A stretch of DNA of 64,000 nt from Sulfomarinibacter sp963741385 (GTDB taxonomy: Bacteria > Acidobacteriota > Thermoanaerobaculia > Thermoanaerobaculales > Sulfomarinibacteraceae). This document shows, piece after piece, positions 1-9,600 of this stretch. A model generated the notes under the pieces. That model searched no databases and was not told the origin of the DNA. It saw nothing but the letters and a program-made list of their open reading frames with translations. The stretch is taken from positions 496,001-560,000 of the forward strand of contig CAVUHO010000014.1 of assembly GCA_963741385.1 (NCBI GenBank), given 5' to 3'. Numbering within the stretch: position 1 is the first letter of the stretch; each line of letters starts with the position of its first letter. The translations under genes and the position numbers were made by a program.

Positions 1-3000
1 CTGCAGTGCGAAGAATCGTGTCACAAGCGCTCCCATCGCCTCGAGCGACGCCGTTTCGAGGGGCGGCGGCTGATACAAGGAAGTGACCTCGGAGCGCACG
101 TGCAGCGGCGGGGGGTCTCCCACGAACCGGACAAACTGCGGTGTACCGGGATCGCAGTAGAACACCAGGGTCGGCGATCGCTCATTACCCTCCTGAAAGG
201 CGGTCACCCGGGCGTTCTGGTACCCGTTGCCCGCCAACGCCCGTTCCATGCGGACCGAGCCGACGAACAGCAGAAACGGGTCGAACGGCTGGCCGCGCCG
301 CAGGCCCGTGACCTTTCTGAGGTGCCTCCTGGACATCGGCCAGTCGCCCTCGAGCTTGATGCGGTAGATCTCGGGGCGCGCGAGCGTCGCCGCCGTCCCC
401 CCCCAGCTGAACCGCTGAAACAGTGCGGCGCCCGCGTTGTCGTCCACGGTCTCGTGAAAAACCTGAGCGACCAGTCCCCGAAGACCACGGATGTTCGAGC
501 CCTGGAGCATCGTCATCCGGTCCTGCACGTCGGTCAGGTTGGCTGACAGGAAAAGTGCGAGGTTCGGATTGAGTCGTTGACCGACCATGAAGTTCACGCT
601 CGGGTCCCGTTCGATCTGACCGGCGATCTCGGCCGGCCTCAGCGTCTCGTTCTCGAAGCCGAGCACGCTGCTGAGACCCTGGGCCAAACCGCGGGTGGCC
701 ATCAGGGTCGGGTCGATGTGCAGGTCCCCTCCCTCACCTCCAATCAGCGTCATGTCGGATTCAGGGACGATTTCCATGACGGGGTCGATCGCCGGGTCCC
801 CGGTGAACTCCAGCGTTCCCCTACGCACCTTGATGCTGCGGCCGCCGATTCCGATGGTTCCGCCGGGCGCGATACGAACCGAACCGTGGATGCGAGGTTC
901 CGCCGCGCTGCCTTCGATTCTCAGGACGTCCCACGCCACATCGAAGCGGCCGAGGTTGTTGTCGACCTTGACGCCCGATCGTCCGCGAACGCTGATATCG
1001 AGACTGATTTCATAGAGCGGGTCGTCGGCCGCCAACCCGAGGTCGTCACCGCCGAGCAACGCCGACGTGAGGTCGAACGACTCTTCCCAGAGTCCCGCCA
1101 CCAGGGTCAGATCGCCGGCCACGTGGGCGAGCTCGTCGGTCCTCGGTTCGACCGCCAGATCGCCGTCCCACTTGGTCAGGGTCCCCTTGAAAAACAGTGT
1201 CACGTCATCAATCTCGAAGACGACGCCCTGTCCGGATTTCGGGTCCCAACCGCCCCCGACCAGCACCGTGCCCCGATTGACCTCCGCTGAACCGTCGACA
1301 ATGTCGATCCGCCCGTCGTGAACGTTGGCCGAGACCCGGAGCTTCCGGATCTCGACCGGTGGATCACGCATGACGATGGCGCCGTCTCCGTGGTCCACGG
1401 TGAACGTTCCGCTGACCGACTCCAGAGAGACGTCGCCTGAAACCGGCGTGTGAAGCTCGGCGGCGACGCTGAACGGTCCGCGAACGCTGACCGGCATCTG
1501 GAGAAGCCGTGCGAGATCCTCGGAGATCATTGCGTTCACGCTTCCGTCAACGCTGTCGGTCGTCGGGTCGTAAGAGGCCTCGACTTCGATCCGGCTGTCG
1601 AACCCGACCAGGGCCACCGGTTCGACGTGGAGTCTGCGCCCATCGAGCCGCACCTCCACCGGGCCGTCCGCGGCCAGCTCACCCGTCGGGTGAAGAACGC
1701 GCAGACCGCGAGCCGACGCCACGATCTTCGGATGATCCGGGGCCAGCGGGTTCCACTCGATGTCAGCCTGAATATCCGCCACCATCTCGGCGCCCATGGT
1801 GTCAACGGCCAGCATCTCGGCGACCGGACCGAAACGGAACCCGTCCGCGGTCAGGTGAGCGGTCACCGGCCCACCGGGTGCGTCCGCCCACAACCACGGC
1901 GGTCGGGCGATGTCGCCGAGGGGCGCCTCGGCCCGGACATCGAAAACTCCGGCCCGAGTCGACATCTTCTCGATCGCGGCACGTACCACGCCGCCCGCGA
2001 GATCGACCTGCAATCGCAAGCTGTCGGTCAGCGGGTGCTCCCCTGCGGCCTTCCACACCACTGACATTTCGCCGTGGGGGCGGCTCACCGTCCCGCCGAC
2101 CGCGCACTCGCCGGACAGACTCCCGGTCGACCACGACCCAACGGCGACGGGCAAGGCGGCCAGCTCGAGCCCCTGCCACGCCACCTGACCGTCGAGTACC
2201 CCGTCAAGATCAGTCAACGGCGCGCTCATCCGGCCTTCGACGACGCCGCCGAAGATTTCGACCTTCAGGTCTTCGATGGTCAGCACGTCGTGTTCGAGTG
2301 CGAAACCGGCCTGAAGGTGCGGCACCGTGAGGGTGTCCGTTCCGACATCCCGGCCGTCCACCCGCCCGTCCAGTCGATATCCTCCCTGCGACCACACCAG
2401 AGACCCGGCGCCGTCAAGACGGCCGTGCAGGGCGCCAACCGCGTCCGGGGGCAGGTACTGCGCCATCCGCCCGAGATCCGCAATTGAAAGACTCCAGTCC
2501 GCATCGACTGTGGCGTCGGTCGGCCGCGCCGTTCCCCTCGCCTCGAGGTTCGATTCCCCGTCGACGTCGACCTCGGCCCGCCATTGGATCTCGTCCCTGC
2601 CTCCGGTCGCGTGCACAAAGACGCTCGCGAGCCGGCGACCGCCCACCTCCGGCTGCGACCAGGTCAGATCCGCAGCCACAGCCGGCCGGGCAACCGTACC
2701 GTCGATTCGCAACGTGCCGGCGATAGGTCCCCCACCGATTCCGAGCAGGGCCAGGTCGGGATACCAGGGTTCGAGGGTTGCCGCAGAGAAAGACGGGTCG
2801 GCCACCGTCAGCTCGACTTCGGCCCGCACCTTGCTGTCGGGACCGGTGGCGCCGCTCGCGGTCATGGTGACCCCGGCGAGTTGGGCCTCAAATCTCGAGA
2901 CCCTCCACTCGGGTCCGACGCCGGAGCCGCGCAGGGCGACCCGCCCTTCGGACCACGCCACGACCAAGTCCACATCGCCGGCGAGCGTGGCGGGATCGAC

Positions 3001-4122
3001 GGGGAACGAAAACGTCATGTCGATCCGCCCGGTCGCGGTCGTCGGGCCTTTCACGGCAGCGGCGACCTGCGGGGCCGCAAACGCCAGCAACCGATCGACC
3101 GGCGCGCGGTCGAGGTGCGCGGAAATGGAGGTCATGCCCGGTTCGTCGAGCGTCACGTCGGCACGGCCCCACCCCGCGCCCGCCACCGTCACGGCCGCTC
3201 GCCCGCCGGCGTACGACAGCTCCAGCGCGTCCAGATCGTAGCCCGCGAGACCCATGGGAGCGCCTCGGTGTTCGAGCTCGACTGTGAGACCACCGTCGGC
3301 TGAAAGTTCGACGGCTCCAACCAGAACCGCACGGCCCTCGAGCGCCAGACCGGTGACCAGATTGGGGTCCCACCACTCGGCGACCGACGGCAGATCGGCC
3401 TCGACCTGCACGTCGAATCGGCCGGCCATATGGGGAGACTGCGTCAGCCGGCCGGCCGTCGTCAGGCTCACCGCCTCACCCTCGACCTCCAGCTTGCGGA
3501 CCTCGACGCCGTCGGCCGAGGCCGCCACGTCCAGACGGAGGGGGCCGACGATCAGATCGCGTCCCGAACGCGTGACGACCAGGCCGCCGGCCTCGACCGC
3601 CGCAGCTGCTCGACCGCCCACCATTTCGGCGCGCATTGCGACGTCGTCGAGCACGACGTGGATATCCGGAACGCTTCCGGAACCCCTGCCTCCCGAAACC
3701 TCGAACGAGCCGATCTCGAACGCGCCCCAGATGTCGATTTCCGGGGCGGCCGCGGCGTCGTCGCGAACCGGGGGGAGAGCGTCGGCGAAAAACTGCGGAC
3801 CGCGAACGACGACGTGCTCGAGGCGGCGCGGTCGGTCGGCAAGGCGACGCCACCGCCAGTCGGCCCGGATCTCTTCGACCGTGAGGACCGTCCGTCCCGC
3901 CGCGCTGACCGTCATATCACGGATCACCAGCCGGGCGGGGAACGCGCGCAGCCTGACGTCACCGGCCTCGATCCTGAAGCCGCTGCCTTCCTCGACAGCG
4001 TCGGTCACGGCCTGCCACGCCCGGCGCTGGACGGCCGGATTGTGGACGACCGCGACGGCCACCAGGCCCGCGGTCACGACCACGGTAGCCAGAACCAGAA
4101 CGACCTTGCTTCGTTTCGTCAC
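1..4122 (-). CDS. TamB/AsmA-like envelope protein continuing into POTRA domains (3' end outside window)
   Basis: The minus frame read from GTG 4122 has no stop down to base 1, giving at least 1374 residues; the C-terminus lies outside the window. Residues 1-30 are a basic start plus one hydrophobic helix (KVVLVLATVVVTAGLVAVAVV), an inner-membrane anchor. The following region (RIEAGDVRLRAFPARLVIRD) is typical of AsmA/TamB proteins, which form long beta-sheet bridges across the periplasm for outer-membrane protein or lipid transfer. Near residues 1130-1230 it resembles the TamB C-terminal domain. From about residue 1240 the sequence changes to a POTRA pattern (EIYRIKLEGDWPMS, then TGLRRGQPFDP and GNGYQNARV), with a possible second POTRA at the edge. 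POTRA domains normally belong to TamA/BamA, so this looks like a TamB-TamA type fusion. No strong ribosome site precedes the GTG. The kinase gene at 4257 is divergent. Confidence 0.8.
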   Translation of the reverse strand, partial: MTKRSKVVLVLATVVVTAGLVAVAVVHNPAVQRRAWQAVTDAVEEGSGFRIEAGDVRLRAFPARLVIRDMTVSAAGRTVLTVEEIRADWRWRRLADRPRRLEHVVVRGPQFFADALPPVRDDAAAAPEIDIWGAFEIGSFEVSGGRGSGSVPDIHVVLDDVAMRAEMVGGRAAAAVEAGGLVVTRSGRDLIVGPLRLDVAASADGVEVRKLEVEGEAVSLTTAGRLTQSPHMAGRFDVQVEADLPSVAEWWDPNLVTGLALEGRAVLVGAVELSADGGLTVELEHRGAPMGLAGYDLDALELSYAGGRAAVTVAGAGWGRADVTLDEPGMTSISAHLDRAPVDRLLAFAAPQVAAAVKGPTTATGRIDMTFSFPVDPATLAGDVDLVVAWSEGRVALRGSGVGPEWRVSRFEAQLAGVTMTASGATGPDSKVRAEVELTVADPSFSAATLEPWYPDLALLGIGGGPIAGTLRIDGTVARPAVAADLTWSQPEVGGRRLASVFVHATGGRDEIQWRAEVDVDGESNLEARGTARPTDATVDADWSLSIADLGRMAQYLPPDAVGALHGRLDGAGSLVWSQGGYRLDGRVDGRDVGTDTLTVPHLQAGFALEHDVLTIEDLKVEIFGGVVEGRMSAPLTDLDGVLDGQVAWQGLELAALPVAVGSWSTGSLSGECAVGGTVSRPHGEMSVVWKAAGEHPLTDSLRLQVDLAGGVVRAAIEKMSTRAGVFDVRAEAPLGDIARPPWLWADAPGGPVTAHLTADGFRFGPVAEMLAVDTMGAEMVADIQADIEWNPLAPDHPKIVASARGLRVLHPTGELAADGPVEVRLDGRRLHVEPVALVGFDSRIEVEASYDPTTDSVDGSVNAMISEDLARLLQMPVSVRGPFSVAAELHTPVSGDVSLESVSGTFTVDHGDGAIVMRDPPVEIRKLRVSANVHDGRIDIVDGSAEVNRGTVLVGGGWDPKSGQGVVFEIDDVTLFFKGTLTKWDGDLAVEPRTDELAHVAGDLTLVAGLWEESFDLTSALLGGDDLGLAADDPLYEISLDISVRGRSGVKVDNNLGRFDVAWDVLRIEGSAAEPRIHGSVRIAPGGTIGIGGRSIKVRRGTLEFTGDPAIDPVMEIVPESDMTLIGGEGGDLHIDPTLMATRGLAQGLSSVLGFENETLRPAEIAGQIERDPSVNFMVGQRLNPNLALFLSANLTDVQDRMTMLQGSNIRGLRGLVAQVFHETVDDNAGAALFQRFSWGGTAATLARPEIYRIKLEGDWPMSRRHLRKVTGLRRGQPFDPFLLFVGSVRMERALAGNGYQNARVTAFQEGNERSPTLVFYCDPGTPQFVRFVGDPPPLHVRSEVTSLYQPPPLETASLEAMGALVTRFFALQ

Positions 4123-4210
4123 GGTAGCAGTCTACAGCCACCCTGGTTTTCGACATCGGCGGGTGCCCATCGCCGAGGGACCGGTCGTTCAGTCCGTGAA
4201 CGATCTGGAG

Positions 4211-4239
4211 TTGACAGTGGGAACGAGGTTGCATACGCT
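4211..4239 (+). promoter_or_regulatory. Sigma70-like promoter of the kinase gene
   Basis: TTGACA at 4211-4216 and TACGCT at 4234-4239 are separated by 17 bases. The expected start of transcription near 4246 leaves only about 10 bases before ATG 4257, and rules out a TTG start at 4239 that would lie inside the -10 box. Confidence 0.6.
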
Positions 4240-4256
4240 TGCGCCAATTAAGGAGC

Positions 4257-7070
4257 ATGAGAGCTTTGGCCACTCCGTTGGAGCAGCTCGAGGGAAAGTA
4301 CGAACTTCTCGAGAAGATCCGTGAAGGCGGCATGGGTTCCGTCTACAAGGTGCGCCACCAGCTGCTTGACGAGGTACGGGTCATCAAAGTCATGCGGCCG
4401 CAGTTGGCGGACGACGAAACGCTCAAGGTCCGCTTTCTGCGCGAGGCCAAGATGGCGATCCGGTTGCACCACCCGAACCTCGCGCAGATCTACGACTTCA
4501 CGATGGACGACAACGGCTACGCCTATCTGGTGATGGAATTCATCGACGGGCTCAACCTTCAGGACGTGATCAAGGTCCTCGGCAAGCCGTCGCCCGGTCT
4601 GGTGCTCGAGATCGCGGATCAGAGTCTCGACGCCATCGGCTATCTCCACCGCAAACGTGTGATCCACCGGGACATCTCGCCCGACAACATCCTCATCGCC
4701 CGCAACGACGAGGGTCTGCCGCTGATCAAACTCATCGACCTCGGGATCGCCAAGGACCGCGAGGGCGAAGACTCCCTGACCTCGGCAGGCACCTTTCTCG
4801 GCAAGGTCCGCTATTCCTCACCCGAGCACTTCCGCACCCAAGAGGGCGCGACGGTCGGCACTCGAAGCGACCTTTACTGCTTCGGTGTCGTGCTGTACGA
4901 ACTCCTCACCGGCACCTATCCCATCAAGGGCGCCAACATCGCATCGCTGATCTCCGGCCACCTCATACACCCGCCGCTGGATTTCGACACCTCCGACCCC
5001 GAGGGTTTGATTCCGGAGCCCTTGCGAGCCATCGTCCTCAAGGCGATGGCCAAACAGCCCGACGACCGTTTTGACTCGGCCGAGAGCATGCGCGAAGCTC
5101 TGGCACCGTTTCGCGATGAATTTCCGGTGGAGAAGGATCAGCTGCGGTCGATCTTCGAGATCCCGACCCTCACCACCCGGAGCATCCGCACCATCAAACC
5201 CGGCAGCACACAGAGCCGGATCGATCGCAATTTCGGGATCTCCCCCACCCCCGCCCCCGGCAACATCTCTGACCTCGACGCCGACATCGAGAGCTCCGGC
5301 ACGATCGACACCGGAAACGAAGAGCGCGGCCGCACCAGCGAAGCGAACGAGGCCAGCCAGAGCCAGGTCCGCGCCTTGCTGTTGGGGGCGGGCAAGCTGG
5401 TCGAGGGCCGGCACTTTGACGAGGCCCGCCTGCAGCTCGCGACGTTGCTCGAGATGGCGCCGAGCAACGCCGAGGCGAAGAAGCTCCTCAAGGTGGTGGA
5501 AGCGGCGGACGTCAAGCTGCAGAACCGCCGGCAGCGGGCGGTCGACGAGGTCAGGAAGTTCATTCTCGCGGGGGACTTCGACCACGCGGCTGCGCGCGTC
5601 AAGACCGCGGTGGAGACCGACGGCGACGCCGAGATCATGGCCCGGTTGGTTGACGAGATCAACGATGCGCGGGAGCGCTTCGAAGAACGGCGCCGCCGAC
5701 TCGAGGCAATGACTTCACAGTCCGACCGGTTGATCGCCGGCAGCCGCTTTGACGAGGCTCTGTCCCTGCTGCAGGAAGTCCTCGAGATCGACTCCGAATA
5801 TCCGGGTCTCCATCCTCGTCTCGAGGCCGCCAGAACCGGATTGGCGAGACAGCGTGCCGAACAGCGCAGAGAACTGGAAATCAAAGATTCGGCTTCCACC
5901 ATCGCGAAACACATCGACGCCGGGGACGCCGAACAGGCGGAGAGGGCGCTGGCGGTGGCGATCAAGCTCTATGGCGAACGTGATGTGTTCGCCGACCTCG
6001 ACGCTCGGGTTGATGGGCTGCGCACGGCCCAGCTTCTGGCGGCCGCGGAGAAACTCCAGAAGAACGCCAGAGAGCTCATCCAAACGGGAGACTTCCGGTC
6101 CGCCATTGAAGCGCTCGAGGAGACGCACCGGATCGCTCCGCAGTTTCAGGACACCGACAATCTGCTGGCCGCGGCGCGCGAAGGTTTGCGGCTTCAGGAA
6201 GAGGCAATCCGGCGCAAGACGGCCATCGACCAGGCTGCATTGAAGATCGACCGGCTGATCCTCGCAGGCCGACTGGAGTCGGCGGTGCGGTTGGTCGATT
6301 CGACGGTGGAAGAGTTGGGCCCCTTTGACGAGGCCGACGCTCTGCGTCAACGCATCGTCAAGGATATCGAGGCGATCAATACCACTCTCGGACAGGTCGA
6401 AAAGAAGCTTGAACAGGCGATGAACCACTCGGCCGAAGACCGTTTTGCGAAAGCCCAGGAAGTGCTCGAGTCGGCTCGAGGGCTGGCGTCGGACACGCCT
6501 GACGCCGTCGAGCTGGTGGCCGAGACCGAGAGCGAAATCCAACGGCGGATCGACGCCCATCGGCGGCGGATGGCCATCGAGAAAGTGCTTGCAAGTGTTG
6601 ACCGTCAACTCGAAAAGGGGACCCTTGACGAGGCGCAACGCGAACTCTCGGTGGCGAGGCGACTGTATGGCGCCTCCGACGCGTTCGAGGACCTCGAGGC
6701 AAAGATCGGAGCCAGGGGGCGTGAGCTGCAGCGGCTGGAAATCGACCGTATCGTCGAGCAGGCGCTGAAGACAAACCGGCCGTTCGAAGAGATCTTTGCG
6801 GATCTGGAATCGGCCAGCGCCCTCGATCCGCACGACGAGAGGGTGCAACGTCTCCTGGTTCAGACAAGAATCGCCAGGCGTCACCTCGAAAATGAGCAGG
6901 TCGAAGCAGACGCCGCCGAAGAGTTGGCCAGGATCGACCGGCTGATCGCCGACGGCGACCCGAAAACGGCGCTGTCCACCCTGGATGAAACGATTCGGAC
7001 CCACGGCGAGTTTCGATCTGCGCGGTTGCTGCGCAGCCGACTCACCGCCCACCAGGGAACCGATCGCTGA
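4257..7070 (+). CDS. Soluble PknB-type Ser/Thr protein kinase with long helical-repeat tail
   Basis: Predicted 937-residue cytoplasmic Hanks-type kinase. The glycine loop is at residues 24-27 (EGGMGSVYK), the ATP lysine at K44 (VIKV), the catalytic loop H137-R138-D139 followed by ISPDN, the metal loop is D161-L162-G163 (DLG instead of DFG), and SPE stands in for APE. All catalytic residues are present, so it should be active. Residues of about 360-937 are a series of 35-45 residue helical units of the form GxFDEAxxxLxxxLEIxP, which resemble degenerate TPR repeats and probably bind partners. No membrane helix is seen, unlike PknB of Actinobacteria, which has a transmembrane segment and PASTA domains. 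The ATG has AGGAG only one base upstream; TTG 4266 (10-base spacing) is an alternative. The next gene begins 21 bases later, so co-transcription with the GGDEF-EAL gene is likely. Confidence 0.85.
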   Translation: MRALATPLEQLEGKYELLEKIREGGMGSVYKVRHQLLDEVRVIKVMRPQLADDETLKVRFLREAKMAIRLHHPNLAQIYDFTMDDNGYAYLVMEFIDGLNLQDVIKVLGKPSPGLVLEIADQSLDAIGYLHRKRVIHRDISPDNILIARNDEGLPLIKLIDLGIAKDREGEDSLTSAGTFLGKVRYSSPEHFRTQEGATVGTRSDLYCFGVVLYELLTGTYPIKGANIASLISGHLIHPPLDFDTSDPEGLIPEPLRAIVLKAMAKQPDDRFDSAESMREALAPFRDEFPVEKDQLRSIFEIPTLTTRSIRTIKPGSTQSRIDRNFGISPTPAPGNISDLDADIESSGTIDTGNEERGRTSEANEASQSQVRALLLGAGKLVEGRHFDEARLQLATLLEMAPSNAEAKKLLKVVEAADVKLQNRRQRAVDEVRKFILAGDFDHAAARVKTAVETDGDAEIMARLVDEINDARERFEERRRRLEAMTSQSDRLIAGSRFDEALSLLQEVLEIDSEYPGLHPRLEAARTGLARQRAEQRRELEIKDSASTIAKHIDAGDAEQAERALAVAIKLYGERDVFADLDARVDGLRTAQLLAAAEKLQKNARELIQTGDFRSAIEALEETHRIAPQFQDTDNLLAAAREGLRLQEEAIRRKTAIDQAALKIDRLILAGRLESAVRLVDSTVEELGPFDEADALRQRIVKDIEAINTTLGQVEKKLEQAMNHSAEDRFAKAQEVLESARGLASDTPDAVELVAETESEIQRRIDAHRRRMAIEKVLASVDRQLEKGTLDEAQRELSVARRLYGASDAFEDLEAKIGARGRELQRLEIDRIVEQALKTNRPFEEIFADLESASALDPHDERVQRLLVQTRIARRHLENEQVEADAAEELARIDRLIADGDPKTALSTLDETIRTHGEFRSARLLRSRLTAHQGTDR

Positions 7071-7090
7071 CCTGACCGGCTCCCACCTCG

Positions 7091-9442
7091 ATGATAAACT
7101 TTAGGAGATGGTCGAAACTACCGGATATCGCTGCAGTTCGACCCACCGGGATCGATGAGCATGTTGGATCACACAGGGTGATGGGGTTGTTCGACCTTTT
7201 GTCATGGATCGGCAAACGGGGACCGGCCCCGCATTCCACCGGCTCCGTCCAGGGGGTTGGAAGCGCTGTGCGTGAAGCCGTCATCTGCTCCCGCGACCGC
7301 AAGCTCGAGGACGAGCTCAAAACAGCGCTGATTGAACGGGGATACAACTGCGCGACGGTGCGCAACGGTTGGGCCGCACGGTATTCGGTACGGCGCATCG
7401 CCCCCGAGTTGGTCATCATCGACTGGCGCATGGGCCACCATCACGCCGCCAAGCTCACCGAGTCGCTGTCAAAATCCGGAAACGCCAGGGTGTGTTCGAC
7501 CTTGGCTCTGTTGCCGGCCGGCGATCCGGCGGAGCTGTCGACGATCCTGGAACTCGGCGTCAACGACTTCGTCATGCTGCCGCTGGTCCGCGAGCAGCTC
7601 CTCGCCCGCCTCAGTCTCATCGAGACACGGCTCCGCGAGCTCGACCAGATGCGCGCCCTTCAACGCGGCCTCGAGGCGGAATACGACCGTTTTCTGCTCG
7701 CCACCGGCGGCCTCGGTGACGGCATCTGGGACCTCGACCTGACCACGGAGACAATCCATTTCTCCGATCGTTGGAAACGGATGCTCGGCTACGAGCCTGG
7801 CGAGTTCGAGGACACTCTGGAAGCCTGGTTGAGCCGCGTTCACGGCGACGACCTGAACCGACTCCGGGCGGTCATCGACGCCGGGATCGCGGGCGAAATC
7901 ACCGTCATCGAACAGCGCTACCGGATGCAGACCAAGGACGGCCGCTACCGGTGGATGCTCGCCCGCGGCGAGGTCGTGGCCGACGATGAGCGGAAAGCGG
8001 TTCGGGTGGTGGGACGACAAACCGATGTCGACCAGGAGGACGAAACCCGCGAAGCCGTGCGGTCCTCGGGGCTTCAGGACCCACTCACCCACCTCCCCAA
8101 CCGCGCCGTGCTGATGGACCGTCTGCGGCACGCCTTTGCGAGGGCCGAGCGTGATCGCGAACAGGGCTTTGCCGTCCTGTTCTTCGATCTCGACCGGTTC
8201 AAGAACGTCAACGACAGTCTCGGCCACCTCACCGGCGACCACCTCCTGCGGGCGATCTCTCACCGGGTGGAGAAGGCGTGCCGGCCCGGCGACACGGTGG
8301 CGCGCTTCGGCGGCGACGAGTTCGTGATCCTGGTCGAGGACATCAAGGACATCCGCGGAGCGACGGTGGCGGCCGAACGCATTCAGGAGGAATTCCGGGT
8401 GCCCTTCGACCTCGACGGAACCGAGGTCTTCGCCACCATCAGCATCGGTATCGCGCTGTGGAACCCTGAGTACAAGCGCCCCGAAGACATCCTGCGCGAC
8501 TCCGACACCGCCATGTACCGGGCGAAATCGATGGGGCGGAACAGCTTCGCCGTCTTCGACGACGCCATGCACAAGAATGTGGTTGCAACCCTTCGTCTGG
8601 AAAACGACTTGCGGCGCGCGCTCGCCCGCAAGGAGTTCCGGGTCTTCTACCAACCCATCATCGCCGTCGACGACGGCAGCATCGCCGGTTTTGAAGCCCT
8701 GGTGCGTTGGCAACACCCGGAACGGGGCCTGCTCATGCCGGGCGCCTTCATCTCGGTGGCGGAAGAGATGGGCGCGATCATTCAACTCGATCGATGGGTC
8801 GCCGAAGAGGCCTGCAAACAGTTGCGGGTCTGGCACCAGAAGTTCCGCGCCCACTCGAAGGTCACCATGTCGGTCAACCTCTCGACCACCCAGTTGATGC
8901 GGCCTGACGTCGTCGCCGGCATCGACCTCATCCTGCGCAACAGCGGGCTGTACGGTTCGAGCCTGAAGCTGGAGGTCACCGAGAGCGTCCTCATGGAAAA
9001 TGCGCAGTACGCCTCGGCGGTACTCGATCAGCTCAAAGCTTTGAAGATCGCCATCAGCATCGACGACTTCGGCACCGGCTACTCGTCCCTCGCCTATCTC
9101 CGGCGATTCCCGATCGACACCTTGAAGATCGATTACTCGTTTGTCTCGCGCATGCTCGAAGACGAGGAGAGCTCGGAAATCGTGCGGACGATCATAACTC
9201 TGGCCAAGAACCTCGGAAAGGACACGGTCGCCGAAGGCGTCGAAACCCGATCCCAGTTCCAGGCCCTGGTGGACCTCGACGTCAACATGATCCAGGGGTA
9301 TTTCGTCGCCCCGCCTCTCCCCAAAGAGGTGGCGGAGAGCCTGCTCGAACGCACCGCCGGCCACCCCAACCACCTCGCCAAGATCCTCGCCGACCGCATG
9401 CAGGGCTCCGGCGCAGCCGCCAAGAACGCCGCGGCCAGTTGA
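7091..9442 (+). CDS. Receiver-like/PAS/GGDEF/EAL cyclic-di-GMP enzyme
   Basis: Predicted 783-residue soluble protein that would make and degrade cyclic di-GMP. Residues about 60-185 form a receiver-like domain (AVICSRDRK; a possible phospho-Asp in IIDWRM). Residues about 205-325 are a PAS_3-type fold (FSDRWKRMLGYEPGEFEDT). The GGDEF domain carries intact G407-G408-D409-E410-F411, and an RxxD inhibitory site lies exactly five residues before it (R398-P-G-D401). The EAL domain has E535-A536-L537, D658-D659-F660-G661 and the EGVET motif, so both halves look catalytically competent. ATG 7181 (MGLFDLL) is an alternative start that would remove 30 residues; neither start has a strong ribosome site, and a 17-codon overlapping ORF (ATG after AGGAG at about 7107) lies in this leader. 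Probably in one operon with the kinase, linking two signalling modes. Confidence 0.9.
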   Translation: MINFRRWSKLPDIAAVRPTGIDEHVGSHRVMGLFDLLSWIGKRGPAPHSTGSVQGVGSAVREAVICSRDRKLEDELKTALIERGYNCATVRNGWAARYSVRRIAPELVIIDWRMGHHHAAKLTESLSKSGNARVCSTLALLPAGDPAELSTILELGVNDFVMLPLVREQLLARLSLIETRLRELDQMRALQRGLEAEYDRFLLATGGLGDGIWDLDLTTETIHFSDRWKRMLGYEPGEFEDTLEAWLSRVHGDDLNRLRAVIDAGIAGEITVIEQRYRMQTKDGRYRWMLARGEVVADDERKAVRVVGRQTDVDQEDETREAVRSSGLQDPLTHLPNRAVLMDRLRHAFARAERDREQGFAVLFFDLDRFKNVNDSLGHLTGDHLLRAISHRVEKACRPGDTVARFGGDEFVILVEDIKDIRGATVAAERIQEEFRVPFDLDGTEVFATISIGIALWNPEYKRPEDILRDSDTAMYRAKSMGRNSFAVFDDAMHKNVVATLRLENDLRRALARKEFRVFYQPIIAVDDGSIAGFEALVRWQHPERGLLMPGAFISVAEEMGAIIQLDRWVAEEACKQLRVWHQKFRAHSKVTMSVNLSTTQLMRPDVVAGIDLILRNSGLYGSSLKLEVTESVLMENAQYASAVLDQLKALKIAISIDDFGTGYSSLAYLRRFPIDTLKIDYSFVSRMLEDEESSEIVRTIITLAKNLGKDTVAEGVETRSQFQALVDLDVNMIQGYFVAPPLPKEVAESLLERTAGHPNHLAKILADRMQGSGAAAKNAAAS

Positions 9443-9456
9443 GCGAAGCCCCGGGC

Positions 9457-9470
9457 GGGGCGATCGCCCC
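9457..9470. terminator. Perfect 14-bp GC palindrome after the GGDEF-EAL gene
   Basis: GGGGCGATCGCCCC followed by TTTC lies 15 bases after the GGDEF-EAL stop. The T run is short, and an uninterrupted palindrome has no natural loop, so it is only a weak terminator candidate. Confidence 0.25.
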
Positions 9471-9600
9471 TTTCGGGCGCGGACGCTCAGGAAAATTGCT
9501 ACAATCCACCTGAAACTGAAACACAGTTGCGTCTTCGTTTGTTACCAGAATCGGACCGCCGGCGGTCACCGACCCGAAACTCAACGAACACGAGGTATTC

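Noticed and set aside
100..4251. Row of plus-strand open frames (for example 577-1290, 1450-2064, 2584-3303, 3430-4251).
   Set aside because: They are the exact antisense frame of the large TamB-like gene; high GC content keeps them open. Their translations are Arg/His-rich without domain motifs.
7469..9373. 634-codon minus-strand open frame opposite the GGDEF-EAL gene.
   Set aside because: Antisense shadow; no motif and no ribosome site.
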